A stretch of DNA of 64,000 bases from Bosea sp. RAC05 (GTDB taxonomy: Bacteria; Pseudomonadota; Alphaproteobacteria; Rhizobiales; Beijerinckiaceae): positions 2,590,001 to 2,654,000 of the forward strand of contig NZ_CP016464.1 of NCBI RefSeq assembly GCF_001713455.1, in the 5' to 3' direction. Shown here piece by piece: positions 7,639 through 16,505 of this stretch. A model generated the notes under the pieces. The model saw only the letters and a program-made list of their open reading frames with translations, ran no database searches and was not told the origin of the DNA. Positions within the stretch are counted from its first letter, which is position 1. Every line of letters starts with the position of its first letter. Position numbers and translations under genes: made by a program.

Positions 7639-10311
7639 ATGACCTTTCGTCCCCACCTCTCCATTCGCAGCCGGCTGATCCTGCTCGTCGTGAGCGCGAC
7701 GCTGCTGGCCAGTGCCTTCCTGGTCGGCGTGACCGTCTGGCGCGAAACTGAAAGCTACGGCCAGTCGCGGCGCGATGCGCTCCTGAACACGGCCCATGCG
7801 ATCGCTGCCGCGGCCGCGACGCCTGTCGCGGACCAGGATTCTGTCTCGGCTGCGCAGGCGATCAACGCCATCGCCCGCCTGAAGGGGATCGTCTTCGCCG
7901 GCATCGAGACGGCTGACGGCCGGCCGCTGGCCGAGATCGGGGCGGCCGAGCAACTCGCCGGCGATCTCGTCGTGGAGGGGGCCGACACGCGCTGGCCGCT
8001 GCCGGCGATCCTGCGCAGCCGGACCATGGAGGCGGCCGTCCCCGTCATCCATGGCGGAGTGCCGGTCGGCAGCCTGCGCATCATCGCCGACACGCGCGAC
8101 CTGGCCGAACTGATCGGGCGTGCGGTCACGAGCACCCTTTTGACCGGAGCCGTCGCGACGCTGCTCGCGGTCGCGCTGGCGCTCCGGCTGCAGGGGCGCA
8201 TCACCGGCCCGCTCGGCGCCCTGACGCAGACGATGATGCGCGTGCGTCGCGAGCACGACTATTCCGTCACCCTCGCCGCGACCTCCCGCGACGAGATCGG
8301 CATCCTCGTCGACAGCTTCAACGGCATGATCGGCGACATCCGCGAGCGCGATCGCCGGCTGGCCGACCACCGCGACAAGCTGGAGCGCGAGGTCGCCGAC
8401 CGCACCGCCGACTACCAGCGCGCCGCGCATTCCGCCGATCAGGCGAACCAGGCCAAGTCCGATTTTCTGGCGACGATGAGCCATGAGATCCGAACGCCGA
8501 TGAACGGCATCCTCGTGATGGCGGAGCTGCTGGCGGCCGGCGAACTGCCGGATCGCGCCCGGCGCCAGGCGGAGGTGATCGCGCGCTCGGGCACCAGCCT
8601 GCTGGCCATCATCAACGACATTCTCGACATCTCGAAGATCGAGGCCGGCAAGCTCGAGGTCGAGGCGCTGGAGATCGATCCCGAGGAAGCCGTCGATTCC
8701 GTCCTCCAGCTCTTCGGCGATCGGGCTCGCTCGAAGACGCTCGATCTCTGCGGGTCGATCGCGACGCCGCCGGGCCTGACGGTTCAGGCCGATCCGGTCC
8801 GCCTCGGGCAGGTTCTCGCCAACCTCGTCAACAACGCGCTGAAGTTCACCGAGGCCGGCGGCGTCACGGTCGCCCTGACCCGCGAGGGCGAGGGGTGGCT
8901 GCGCTTTGCGGTCTCCGATACCGGCATCGGCATTCCCGCCGACAAGCTCGGGACGATCTTCGAATCCTTCTCGCAGGCCGATCAGTCGACCACGCGCACG
9001 CATGGCGGCACCGGGCTTGGCCTCGCCATTGCCCGCCAGCTCGTCGACGCCATGGGCGGGACGCTGAGGGTGGAAAGCACGGTCGGGACCGGCAGCTGCT
9101 TTTCCTTCGCGCTCCCGATCGTGACCGAGCCGGCGCCGGCCGCGGTCCCCGTGCCGACCGGCCGGACGGTCGGCATCCTTCTCTCCAGGGGGCAGACCGG
9201 CGAGATGCTGGCGCAGGAACTCGGGCGGGCCGGCTATGCCGTCTGCAGCGACGCCGCCGTGCTCGCGCAGGAGAGTGCGCGCTTTGATCTGGTGCTCGCC
9301 TCGCCGGACAGGCTGCCGGCCTGTCGCTGCCGTTCGGGGACCGTGGTGGTCGTGGCCGGACCGTCCGAGGACGCCGACGCCCTGATCCGGGCCGGAGCCG
9401 CCGAGGTGCTGACCTGGCCGGTGCAGCGGCGCGACCTGGCGGCCCTGCTCGCCGCGCTGCAGGACGGACAGCCGCTGCGGCGGGCCCGGACGGCCGGCAC
9501 GGCCTCGCCGGAAAGCCTGCAGTTTCCGGGGCTGCGCGTGTTGGTGGCCGATGACAGCGAGGTCAATCGCGAGGTCGCCGACGCGGCGCTGCGGCGCTTC
9601 GGCATCGCGGCGCGCTTCGTCGAGGACGGCCTGCAGGCCGTCGCCGCTGTCGAGCGCGAGGGCTTCGATCTGATCCTGATGGATGGCAGCATGCCGGGTC
9701 TCGACGGTTTCGAGGCCACGCGCGCCATCCGCGCCCGCGAAGCCGAGACGGGCCGGGCGCGCGTGCCGATCGTCGCGCTCACCGCCCATGTCGTCGGCAC
9801 GGCGGCCGATGCCTGGCGCGAGGCCGACATGGACGATGTCGTCCACAAGCCCTTCACGCTCGCCCGGCTCGGCAGCGTCATCGCGGCCCTGGCGCCGGGG
9901 CAGAGGCAGGGCGGCAGCCTGCCGCCGCAGCCTGCGCCCGAATCTGTTGTCGCCGAGAAGGGTTGTCTCGACGAAGCGGTCCTGCACGACCTGATCGCCA
10001 TGACCAATGGCTCGATCGAGACCGCCCGGCGCATTGCCGAGCTCTATCGCGTCTCGTCGCTGGAGGAGGCCGATCGCCTCGCGGACGCGACCCGTGCGGG
10101 CGACGGCGAGCGGATCGCGCGCTGTGCCCATGCGCTGAAGTCGATGAGCGCCAATCTCGGCGCGAAGAGCCTGGCGGCGGCGGCGGCCGAGATGGAGCGC
10201 GCGGCGCGCGAGGACGCCACGCCGCCCGGCCCCGACAGCTACGAGGTGGTCGCCGGCCTGCTGCACCGGACCCATCGCGAGATCGAGGACGTGATGGCCC
10301 GGGCGGCCTGA
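7639..10311 (+). CDS. hybrid sensor histidine kinase with receiver and HPt domains
   Basis: An 890-residue membrane kinase (897 from an ATG at 7618). In order: a membrane helix near residues 10-30, a periplasmic sensor of about 130 residues, a second helix near 165-185, HAMP, a HisKA box with H282 in MSHEIRTPMN, an ATPase domain (NLVNNALKFT, DTGIGIP, GTGLGLA), a degenerate receiver near 510-620, a true receiver with D682 in LILMDGSMP, and a C-terminal HPt domain with H831 in CAHALKSMSANLG. It thus carries every step of a phosphorelay. The middle receiver lacks the phospho-acceptor Asp (VLASPD). The divergent receiver gene is the likely final acceptor. The signal sensed is unknown. Confidence 0.9.
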   Translation: MTFRPHLSIRSRLILLVVSATLLASAFLVGVTVWRETESYGQSRRDALLNTAHAIAAAAATPVADQDSVSAAQAINAIARLKGIVFAGIETADGRPLAEIGAAEQLAGDLVVEGADTRWPLPAILRSRTMEAAVPVIHGGVPVGSLRIIADTRDLAELIGRAVTSTLLTGAVATLLAVALALRLQGRITGPLGALTQTMMRVRREHDYSVTLAATSRDEIGILVDSFNGMIGDIRERDRRLADHRDKLEREVADRTADYQRAAHSADQANQAKSDFLATMSHEIRTPMNGILVMAELLAAGELPDRARRQAEVIARSGTSLLAIINDILDISKIEAGKLEVEALEIDPEEAVDSVLQLFGDRARSKTLDLCGSIATPPGLTVQADPVRLGQVLANLVNNALKFTEAGGVTVALTREGEGWLRFAVSDTGIGIPADKLGTIFESFSQADQSTTRTHGGTGLGLAIARQLVDAMGGTLRVESTVGTGSCFSFALPIVTEPAPAAVPVPTGRTVGILLSRGQTGEMLAQELGRAGYAVCSDAAVLAQESARFDLVLASPDRLPACRCRSGTVVVVAGPSEDADALIRAGAAEVLTWPVQRRDLAALLAALQDGQPLRRARTAGTASPESLQFPGLRVLVADDSEVNREVADAALRRFGIAARFVEDGLQAVAAVEREGFDLILMDGSMPGLDGFEATRAIRAREAETGRARVPIVALTAHVVGTAADAWREADMDDVVHKPFTLARLGSVIAALAPGQRQGGSLPPQPAPESVVAEKGCLDEAVLHDLIAMTNGSIETARRIAELYRVSSLEEADRLADATRAGDGERIARCAHALKSMSANLGAKSLAAAAAEMERAAREDATPPGPDSYEVVAGLLHRTHREIEDVMARAA

Positions 10312-10457
10312 CGTCGCGCACTCCCGGCAGCCGCTCACCAGGCTGTGATCGGCGTTCGGCGCGGCGGCGCCGCCGGCCCGTTGCCCCTGTCACGGCAACC
10401 CCCTAGTCCTGGGCCTTGCGTCGAGGAGGCCCGGTCGCCCGGGCAGGGGAGTTCGTC

Positions 10458-11228
10458 ATGCGCCTTGGATCAGCCGCTGCCCTGGCCGTCGCCGGCCTGT
10501 TGTCCTGTTTCGCGGCTTCGGCTGAGGCGGACGAGATCAAGGTGCTGACCGCCGGCGCCTTCAAGCCGATCGTCACTGCCGTCGCGGCGGAATTCGAGAC
10601 CAGCACCGGGCACAAGCTCGTCATCGACAACGACACGGCCGGCGGGCTGCTGCGCCGGATCGGTGGGGGCGAGGCCTTCGACGTGGCTGTTCTGACACCG
10701 GCTGCGGTGAAGGACCTCGTCGCCAGCGGCAAGATCGCGGCCGGCACGCCCGTCAATCTGGCGCGGACCTCGGTCGGCGTCGCCGTGAAGGCGGGCGCGC
10801 CGCGCCCCGACATCGCGACGGTGGCAGCCTTCAAGACGGCGCTGCTGGAAGCCCGCAAGGTCGCCTATATCGACCCCGCCGCCGGCGGCTCCAGCGGGAT
10901 CTACTTCTCGAAGCTGCTCGAGACCATGGGCATCGCCGAGCCGATCCGCGCCAAGGCGGTGCTGGTGCCGGGCGGGCTCGTCGCGCAGCGGCTCGTTACC
11001 GGCGAGGCCGATCTCGCCATCCACCAGATCAGCGAGATTCTCGCCGTTCCCGGCACGGTCCTTGTCGGGCCTCTGCCGGCCGAGATCCAGAACTACACCG
11101 TCTATACCGGCGGTCTCGCCGCGACCTCGGCCGGCTCGGTCGCGGGCAAGGCCTTCCTCGCCTTCCTGCAGAGCGATTCCGCGCGCCGCATCCTCGCCGA
11201 GAAGGGCATGGAGCGCGCCCCCGAGTGA
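10458..11228 (+). CDS. exported ModA-like substrate-binding protein
   Basis: A 256-residue periplasmic binding protein. A signal peptide ends near AASAEA (about residue 24), and the mature part opens EIKVLTAGAFKPIV, typical of ModA-type molybdate-binding proteins. The FDVAVLTPAAV and GGSSGIYF segments fit the two-lobed fold. The ATG at 10458 is preceded by GGGGAG at good spacing; an upstream in-frame ATG at 10416 would spoil the signal. No permease or ATPase genes of a transporter are adjacent, so this is an orphan binding protein. The ligand could be molybdate or another oxyanion, or an organic acid. It resembles the cytoplasmic protein at 2398-3093. Confidence 0.82.
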   Translation: MRLGSAAALAVAGLLSCFAASAEADEIKVLTAGAFKPIVTAVAAEFETSTGHKLVIDNDTAGGLLRRIGGGEAFDVAVLTPAAVKDLVASGKIAAGTPVNLARTSVGVAVKAGAPRPDIATVAAFKTALLEARKVAYIDPAAGGSSGIYFSKLLETMGIAEPIRAKAVLVPGGLVAQRLVTGEADLAIHQISEILAVPGTVLVGPLPAEIQNYTVYTGGLAATSAGSVAGKAFLAFLQSDSARRILAEKGMERAPE

Positions 11229-11234
11229 GGCCAC

Positions 11235-11855
11235 TCACCAGGGCCGGCGCGGCCCGGTGTCGATGTGCAGGATGCCGTTCCAGTAGACCTTGTGCCCGCC
11301 GACCTCGGGCAGGGTCCGGACCCATTCGATGACCGCCCGCGGCCGCACGCCCGGGACGCGAAAATCCATCGCCTCGCAGCGCTTGTGATAGGAACCGCGC
11401 CGCGCCCGCCAGGGCGGGCGCCAGGTCGAGGTCACCTTCACCGCCCCGTACTTGTCCGAGATCTTGGTCAGGATCTGCTTCAGCCGTGGGGGCAGGCAGG
11501 CGATCGATGTCCCCGGATCGGTGGAGATGCCCGGCCGCTCCGGCTTCTCGTCGGGGTCGTAGGCCGGCTCCGCGCCCGCCTTCTGGCCTGGTGTCAGCTG
11601 CGGCCATTCCGGACCTTCGCCCTCGTCCGGTTCGCTCGTCATCGGCGAGTTCGCGTCGGGCGGGGGCGCATCCTGCGCCTGCGTGGGTGCCGGAACGATG
11701 ATCGCCGGCAGGGCAGGGGTGCCGGGCAGTTCGAGATCGAAGGGGCGTTGCGGCGGCAGGGGCGCGCGCATCGTCGTGCCCTCCTGCGCGAGGGCCGCGA
11801 TGTCCATGACACAGGCGAGCGCCAGCGACGACGCGACGAGCCGGGCGCGATGCAT
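11235..11855 (-). CDS. exported M15-type (YcbK/DUF882-like) peptidase
   Basis: A 206-residue protein with a signal peptide (cleavage after ALAQ near residue 24) and a proline-rich, disordered linker to about residue 110. The C-terminal domain has SYHKRCEAMDFRVPG and ILHIDTG: the SxHxxxxAxDF and HxD zinc-ligand motifs of the peptidase M15 family (D-Ala-D-Ala carboxypeptidase-like). It probably trims or cross-links peptidoglycan in the periplasm. It begins 5 nt after the HdeA-like gene, so the two form a minus-strand pair, and ends 6 nt from the convergent ModA-like gene. Confidence 0.75.
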   Translation of the reverse strand: MHRARLVASSLALACVMDIAALAQEGTTMRAPLPPQRPFDLELPGTPALPAIIVPAPTQAQDAPPPDANSPMTSEPDEGEGPEWPQLTPGQKAGAEPAYDPDEKPERPGISTDPGTSIACLPPRLKQILTKISDKYGAVKVTSTWRPPWRARRGSYHKRCEAMDFRVPGVRPRAVIEWVRTLPEVGGHKVYWNGILHIDTGPRRPW

Positions 11856-11860
11856 GCCGG

Positions 11861-12187
11861 TCAGGGAGCCGGCGCGGGGATGAACACGGCACGCGTCTCG
11901 GCGCCGACCAGCGCCACCTGTGGCGACTTGGCGCAGAGTTCGGCCAGCGCGGCGGGCGCGGCGGTGATCTTCTCGAGATCGAGCAGCGGGCGCATGGCGC
12001 TGCCGGCGAAATAGCCGGCGAGCCAGAGCGAGAACTGGCTGCGGTCGGCCTCGCTCATCGCGGTGAAATCCGCGCAGCTTGCGCGGGCGAGGTCGAGCGC
12101 CTCGGCGCGGACATCGGCCGCCGGTGCGAGAGCCGCCAGCAGCAGGATCGGCGAAGCGAGCAGGAGCCGACGGTGCGCGCGCATCAT
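11861..12187 (-). CDS. HdeA/HdeB-like periplasmic protein
   Basis: A 108-residue exported protein. A signal peptide of about 28 residues (MMRAHRRLLLASPILLLAAL…) precedes a small helical domain. Its two cysteines, in SCADFTAMSEADR and LCAKSPQ, match the single disulfide of HdeA. HdeA proteins are acid-activated periplasmic chaperones; many alphaproteobacterial relatives have no tested role. GGGAAAG at good distance supports the ATG at 12187 (or the adjacent one at 12184). It shares a transcript with the M15-type peptidase and is divergent from the nuo operon. Confidence 0.65.
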   Translation of the reverse strand: MMRAHRRLLLASPILLLAALAPAADVRAEALDLARASCADFTAMSEADRSQFSLWLAGYFAGSAMRPLLDLEKITAAPAALAELCAKSPQVALVGAETRAVFIPAPAP

Positions 12188-12467
12188 GAGCTTTCCCGGT
12201 TGGGCGGACGGGCCGCGCTGTTGAATCGATTCGGCGCGAGTGTGTCGGGTCGCGCCGGCCTCGGCTAGCGACAAGTCCGCACTATGCGGCAAAATTCCGG
12301 CAGGCCCCGGCGGACCAGCGGACGGCGAGCGCGGAAACGGCTATGCTTGCGCCAGAATCAACCCTCCCTCGCGATGCTGCGGCGCGGCGAAGTCTTGCTT
12401 CATTCTAATCGAGGGTCTAATCGACACCGGCGGCACGTCGCCGCCATCCGGTTGAGCGGGAACGCCC
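12188..12467. promoter_or_regulatory. divergent intergenic region, nuo operon and hdeA-like promoters
   Basis: This 280-nt stretch must hold the promoter for the long nuo operon on the plus strand and for the HdeA-like gene on the minus strand. I see no convincing consensus pair; a TTGCTT near 12393 with a TAATCG 17 nt later is weak. No riboswitch or RNA gene is recognised. Confidence 0.3.
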
Positions 12468-12848
12468 ATGCAAGCCCTTCCAGTGCCGTCCCTGCTGAAC
12501 GACTATCTGCCGCTGGTGATCTTCGTCGGCGTCTCGGCGTTCATCGGGCTGGCACTGCTGATCGCGCCCTTCGCGATCGCCTATTCGAAGCCGGATCCGG
12601 AAAAGCTCTCGGCCTATGAATGCGGCTTCAACGCCTTCGACGACGCGCGCATGAAGTTCGATGTGCGCTTTTACCTCGTGGCGATCCTGTTCATCATTTT
12701 CGACCTCGAGGTCGCCTTCCTGTTTCCCTGGGCGGTCGCCTTCGGTGACCTCGGCTGGTATGGGTTCTGGTCAATGATGGTGTTCCTCGGCGTGCTGACG
12801 GTCGGCTTCGTCTATGAGTGGCGCAAGGGTGCGCTGGAGTGGGACTAA
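12468..12848 (+). CDS. nuoA: NADH-quinone oxidoreductase subunit A
   Basis: A 126-residue integral membrane subunit of respiratory complex I, in the P-module next to the quinone channel. Three membrane helices are visible. Between the first two is the conserved [14 protein letters not shown] loop, whose Cys is known to report the enzyme's active/deactive state in mitochondria. Length is normal. It is the first gene of the nuo operon and is followed by nuoB after 64 nt. Confidence 0.97.
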   Translation: MQALPVPSLLNDYLPLVIFVGVSAFIGLALLIAPFAIAYSKPDPEKLSAYECGFNAFDDARMKFDVRFYLVAILFIIFDLEVAFLFPWAVAFGDLGWYGFWSMMVFLGVLTVGFVYEWRKGALEWD

Positions 12849-12912
12849 CTGTCGTCTCGCAGATGCAAAGCGCGAGGCATATCTGACGGTTACGGTTCAC
12901 GAGGATACGAGA

Positions 12913-13497
12913 ATGGCAACAACAGCGATCGACCGCGGTGACCCGCTCGTCGCCCCCGCGCCGAAGGGCCTGCTCGGGCCCGACGGCCTGCCCGTCGGCC
13001 AGCGTGACCCGTTCTTCACCGCGATCAACAGCGAGCTCGCCGACAAGGGTTTCCTCGTCACGGCCACCGACGACCTGATCAACTGGTCGCGCACCGGCTC
13101 GCTGATGTGGATGACCTTCGGCCTCGCCTGCTGCGCCGTCGAGATGATGCAGCTGTCGATGCCGCGCTACGATGTCGAGCGTTTCGGCTTCGCGCCGCGC
13201 GCCTCACCGCGCCAGTCCGACGTGATGATCGTGGCGGGCACGCTGACCAACAAGATGGCCCCCGCGCTGCGCAAGGTCTACGACCAGATGCCCGAGCCGC
13301 GCTACGTCATCTCGATGGGCTCCTGCGCCAATGGCGGCGGCTACTACCACTACAGCTACTCGGTGGTGCGCGGCTGCGACCGCATCGTGCCGATCGACAT
13401 CTACGTGCCGGGCTGCCCGCCGACGGCAGAGGCGCTGCTCTACGGCGTGCTGCTGCTGCAGAAGAAGATCCGGCGGACGGGCACGATCGAGCGATAG
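12913..13497 (+). CDS. nuoB: NADH-quinone oxidoreductase subunit B
   Basis: A 194-residue peripheral subunit carrying cluster N2, the last [4Fe-4S] centre before quinone. The four ligands are C73, C74 ([10 protein letters not shown]), C138 (MGSCAN) and C168 (PGCPPTAEA). The tandem CC pair is diagnostic. The ATG at 12913 gives the usual length; an upstream in-frame start inside the end of nuoA is not needed. A 138-nt gap with palindromes separates it from nuoC, unusual in an otherwise tight operon. Confidence 0.97.
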   Translation: MATTAIDRGDPLVAPAPKGLLGPDGLPVGQRDPFFTAINSELADKGFLVTATDDLINWSRTGSLMWMTFGLACCAVEMMQLSMPRYDVERFGFAPRASPRQSDVMIVAGTLTNKMAPALRKVYDQMPEPRYVISMGSCANGGGYYHYSYSVVRGCDRIVPIDIYVPGCPPTAEALLYGVLLLQKKIRRTGTIER

Positions 13498-13509
13498 GCC
13501 GTCGCCGTT

Positions 13510-13609
13510 ATGGTCGGGCCTGGCCCGGCCATCTCTCGACGGACAGGCGCCGGACACGACAGGGATTGGGCCCAATCCTGCACGAGATGGTCGGGTCGAG
13601 CCCGACCAT
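13510..13609. repeat. REP-like palindromes between nuoB and nuoC
   Basis: Three palindromes lie in the 138-nt gap: a near-perfect one at 13510-13532 (ATGGTCGGG…), a self-complementary GGATTGGGCCCAATCC at 13563-13578, and a perfect 9-bp-arm one at 13587-13609 (ATGGTCGGG / CCCGACCAT). The ATGGTCGGG arm recurs after nuoN at 27933, so it is a dispersed element. In the mRNA it would form strong hairpins inside the operon. Confidence 0.75.
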
Positions 13610-13635
13610 GATGCAGATGGGGCAATGAAGGTGAG

Positions 13636-14241
13636 ATGATGAGCGAAGCGCTCGTACAACTCGGCGAAGAGATCAAGGCGGCGCTGCCGGGTGCCGTCAC
13701 CGATGCCGTCGTCGCCTTCGACGAACTGACGGTTCATGCCGAGGCGGCCTCGATCCTCGAGGTGATGAAGACGCTCTCGGGCGATCGCCGCTTCCGTTTC
13801 GTCAACTTCACCGACATCGCCGGCGCCGACTATCCCGGCCGCGAGAAGCGCTTCGACGTCGTCTACCACCTGCTGGCGCCCTATTCGAACCGCCGCATCC
13901 GGGTGAAGGTCCAGACCGACGAGGCGACCCCCGTGCCCTCGATCATCGAGGTCTTCCCGGCCGCGAACTGGTACGAGCGCGAGGCCTACGATTTCTACGG
14001 CATCCTGTTCTCGGGCCATCCGGACCTGCGCCGCATCCTCACCGACTACGGCTTCGAGGGTTATCCTCTGCGCAAGGACTTCCCGCTGACCGGCTATGTC
14101 GAGGTCCGCTACGACGACGAGCAGAAGCGCGTCGTCTACGAGCCGGTGAAGCTCAACCAGGAATTCCGCAACTTCGATTTCCTCTCGCCCTGGGAAGGGA
14201 CGGATTACGTCCTGCCGGGCGACGAGAAGGCGAAGGTCTGA
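13636..14241 (+). CDS. nuoC: NADH-quinone oxidoreductase subunit C
   Basis: A 201-residue hydrophilic subunit of the connecting module, partner of NuoD. The signature [20 protein letters not shown] is present near residue 115, followed by the C-terminal region with [11 protein letters not shown]. Two adjacent ATGs (13636, 13639) are possible starts, after a GGTGAG ribosome site. NuoC and NuoD are separate here, not fused as in Escherichia coli. The next gene, a small membrane protein, starts 2 nt after its stop. Confidence 0.97.
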   Translation: MMSEALVQLGEEIKAALPGAVTDAVVAFDELTVHAEAASILEVMKTLSGDRRFRFVNFTDIAGADYPGREKRFDVVYHLLAPYSNRRIRVKVQTDEATPVPSIIEVFPAANWYEREAYDFYGILFSGHPDLRRILTDYGFEGYPLRKDFPLTGYVEVRYDDEQKRVVYEPVKLNQEFRNFDFLSPWEGTDYVLPGDEKAKV

Positions 14242-14243
14242 CG

Positions 14244-14528
14244 ATGGAAGGCATTCTCGGTCTCATCCTGTTGCTGGGCGGCGCCACCTTCGCGGGCGGC
14301 TATCTCGCCGGCGTGGTTTACCGCTGCCGTCCCGCCGGATGGCGCGGCGCGCTGATCGGGACTCTTGCGGGGCTGATGGTGCTGTCGGGGCTGGCTGCGG
14401 CGGGGATCGCCGGCATGTTCGCCGGTCTCGCGATTTTCATGGGTTATGGCGCGTTGCACGCAGGCATGGGCTATGTCGGCTTTCGTCTGTCGCAGTCCTT
14501 CGACTGCTCGCGGCTCGCGGTGAGGTAG
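14244..14528 (+). CDS. small membrane protein inside the nuo operon
   Basis: A 94-residue protein lying between nuoC and nuoD. It has a hydrophobic helix near residues 4-24, a short YRCRPAGWRG loop, then a long Gly/Ala-rich hydrophobic stretch (about 34-72) that could form two more helices. No known complex I subunit matches. It begins 2 nt after the nuoC stop and ends 6 nt before the nuoD ATG, so translation is coupled to both. Codon use looks like that of its neighbours. It may help assemble the membrane arm or be a lineage-specific passenger; the function is unknown. Confidence 0.8.
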   Translation: MEGILGLILLLGGATFAGGYLAGVVYRCRPAGWRGALIGTLAGLMVLSGLAAAGIAGMFAGLAIFMGYGALHAGMGYVGFRLSQSFDCSRLAVR

Positions 14529-14534
14529 TTGGCG

Positions 14535-15725
14535 ATGACCGAACACAACATCCGCAACTTCTCGATCAATTTCGGCCCGCAGCACCCGGCCGCGCACGGC
14601 GTTCTGCGCCTCGTGCTGGAACTCGACGGCGAGATCGTCGAGCGCGTCGACCCGCATATCGGCCTGCTGCATCGCGGCACCGAGAAGCTGATCGAGGCCA
14701 AGACCTATCTCCAGGCGCTGCCCTATTTCGACCGGCTCGACTATGTCGCGCCGATGAACCAGGAGCATGCCTACTGCCTGGCCGTCGAGAAGCTGATGGG
14801 CGTCACGGTGCCGCGCCGGGGCCAGCTCATCCGCGTGCTCTACTCCGAGATCGGCCGCATCCTCTCGCATATCCTCAACGTCACCACGCAGGCGATGGAC
14901 GTCGGCGCGCTGACGCCCCCGCTCTGGGGCTTCGAGGAGCGCGAGAAGCTGATGGTGTTCTATGAGCGCGCCTGCGGCGCGCGCATGCACGCCGCCTATT
15001 TCCGGCCCGGCGGCGTTCATCAGGACCTGCCGCCCTCGCTGATCCACGACATCGCGGAATGGTGCGACCCGTTCCTGCAGGTCTGCGACGATCTCGAGGG
15101 CCTGCTCACCGACAACCGCATCTTCAAGCAGCGCAATGTCGACATCGGCGTGGTCGATCTCGAGACCTGCTGGAAATGGGGCTTCTCGGGCGTGATGGTC
15201 CGCGGCTCCGGCGCCGCCTGGGACCTGCGCAAGTCGCAGCCCTACGAGTGCTATGGCGAGATGGATTTCGACATCCCCATCGGCAAGAACGGCGACTGCT
15301 ACGACCGCTACTGCATCCGCATGGAAGAGATGCGCCAGTCGGTGCGCATCATGAAGCAGTGTTGCGAGAAGCTGCTCTCGGCTGACGGCGGCGGCCCGAT
15401 CTCGGCGCTCGACGGCAAGATGGTGCCGCCCAAGCGTGGCGAGATGAAGCGCTCGATGGAAGCGCTGATCCACCATTTCAAGCTCTACACCGAGGGCTTC
15501 AAGGTGCCCGCGGGCGAGGTTTATGCCGCCGTCGAGGCGCCCAAGGGCGAATTCGGCGTCTATCTCGTCGCCGACGGCACCAACAAGCCCTACCGCGCCA
15601 AGATCAAGGCGCCGGGCTTCGCCCATCTCCAGGCCATGGATTTCATGTGCCGCAAGCACATGCTCGCGGACGTCTCCGCGATCCTGGGCTCCCTCGATAT
15701 CGTCTTTGGTGAAGTTGACCGCTGA
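14535..15725 (+). CDS. nuoD: NADH-quinone oxidoreductase subunit D
   Basis: A 396-residue subunit of the 49-kDa family, lining the quinone-binding cavity beside NuoB. The GPQHPAAHG motif near residue 14 contains the His thought to protonate quinone, and HRGTEK follows. The C-terminal end DIVFGEVDR is typical. I chose the ATG at 14535; a TTG two codons earlier is the only near alternative. It overlaps nuoE by one base (TGATG). Confidence 0.97.
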   Translation: MTEHNIRNFSINFGPQHPAAHGVLRLVLELDGEIVERVDPHIGLLHRGTEKLIEAKTYLQALPYFDRLDYVAPMNQEHAYCLAVEKLMGVTVPRRGQLIRVLYSEIGRILSHILNVTTQAMDVGALTPPLWGFEEREKLMVFYERACGARMHAAYFRPGGVHQDLPPSLIHDIAEWCDPFLQVCDDLEGLLTDNRIFKQRNVDIGVVDLETCWKWGFSGVMVRGSGAAWDLRKSQPYECYGEMDFDIPIGKNGDCYDRYCIRMEEMRQSVRIMKQCCEKLLSADGGGPISALDGKMVPPKRGEMKRSMEALIHHFKLYTEGFKVPAGEVYAAVEAPKGEFGVYLVADGTNKPYRAKIKAPGFAHLQAMDFMCRKHMLADVSAILGSLDIVFGEVDR

Positions 15726-16495
15726 TGTCCGTCCGTCGTCTCGCCCCCGATGCCGTCCAGCCCGCCTCCTTCGCCTTCGACGCGGCGAATGAGAACTGGG
15801 CCGACCAGCAGATCGCCAAATATCCGGAAGGGCGCCAGGCCTCGGCCGTCATCCCGCTGCTGTGGAAGGCCCAGGAGCAGCATGACGGCTGGCTGCCGCG
15901 CGCCGCGATCGAGGTGGTCGCGCGCAAGCTCGGCATGGCGCCGATGCGCGTCATGGAGATCGCGACCTTCTACACCATGTTCAACCTGCAGCCGGTCGGC
16001 GAGCATTTCGTCCAGCTCTGCGGCACCACGCCCTGCGCGCTGCGCGGCGCCGAGGCGCTGAAGAAGGTCTGCCAGGACGTGATCGGCCCGCAATCGACGG
16101 TCAGCGCCGACGGCAAGCTCTCCTGGCTCGAGGTCGAGTGCCTCGGTGCCTGCTGCAACGCCCCGATGGCGCAGATCAATTTCGACTATTACGAGGATCT
16201 GACGCCCGAGAACTTCAAGGCCCTGCTCGAGGATCTGCGCCATGGCCGCCCGGTCAAGGCGGGTTCGCAGATCGGCCGCTCCGGCTCCGAGCCGGTTGGC
16301 GGCGGCGAGACCCTGAAGGATCCGGCCCTCTATGACGGCACGGTGATCGGCGCCGGCGACTGGCAGAAGCGGGTCACCGAGCAGCGCAAGGCCGCCGCCG
16401 AAGCTGCCGCCGCCAAGGCTGCGGCCGAGGCTGAGGCCAAGAAGGCGGAAGCCGCGAAGTCGGCGGACGCTCCCGCCGACAAGACGGTGAAGTGA
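15725..16495 (+). CDS. nuoE: NADH-quinone oxidoreductase subunit E
   Basis: A 256-residue N-module subunit of the 24-kDa family with the [2Fe-2S] cluster N1a. The ligands are C99, C104, C139 and C143 in a thioredoxin-like domain ending near residue 175. The remaining part is longer than in most NuoE proteins: an Ala/Lys/Glu-rich, probably helical or disordered tail from about residue 218 to the end. Such tails occur in alphaproteobacterial NuoE. It starts inside the nuoD stop codon, so translation is coupled. Confidence 0.96.
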   Translation: MSVRRLAPDAVQPASFAFDAANENWADQQIAKYPEGRQASAVIPLLWKAQEQHDGWLPRAAIEVVARKLGMAPMRVMEIATFYTMFNLQPVGEHFVQLCGTTPCALRGAEALKKVCQDVIGPQSTVSADGKLSWLEVECLGACCNAPMAQINFDYYEDLTPENFKALLEDLRHGRPVKAGSQIGRSGSEPVGGGETLKDPALYDGTVIGAGDWQKRVTEQRKAAAEAAAAKAAAEAEAKKAEAAKSADAPADKTVK

Positions 16496-16505
16496 GGTCC
16501 AGACG

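Noticed and set aside
7627..10338. A 903-residue minus-strand open frame opposite the hybrid kinase
   Set aside because: It lacks any recognisable domain and mirrors the kinase codons. Long antisense frames are expected at this GC content.
12240..12467. A tRNA or riboswitch in the gap before nuoA
   Set aside because: I found no cloverleaf, anticodon loop with T-arm, or recognised riboswitch core on either strand.
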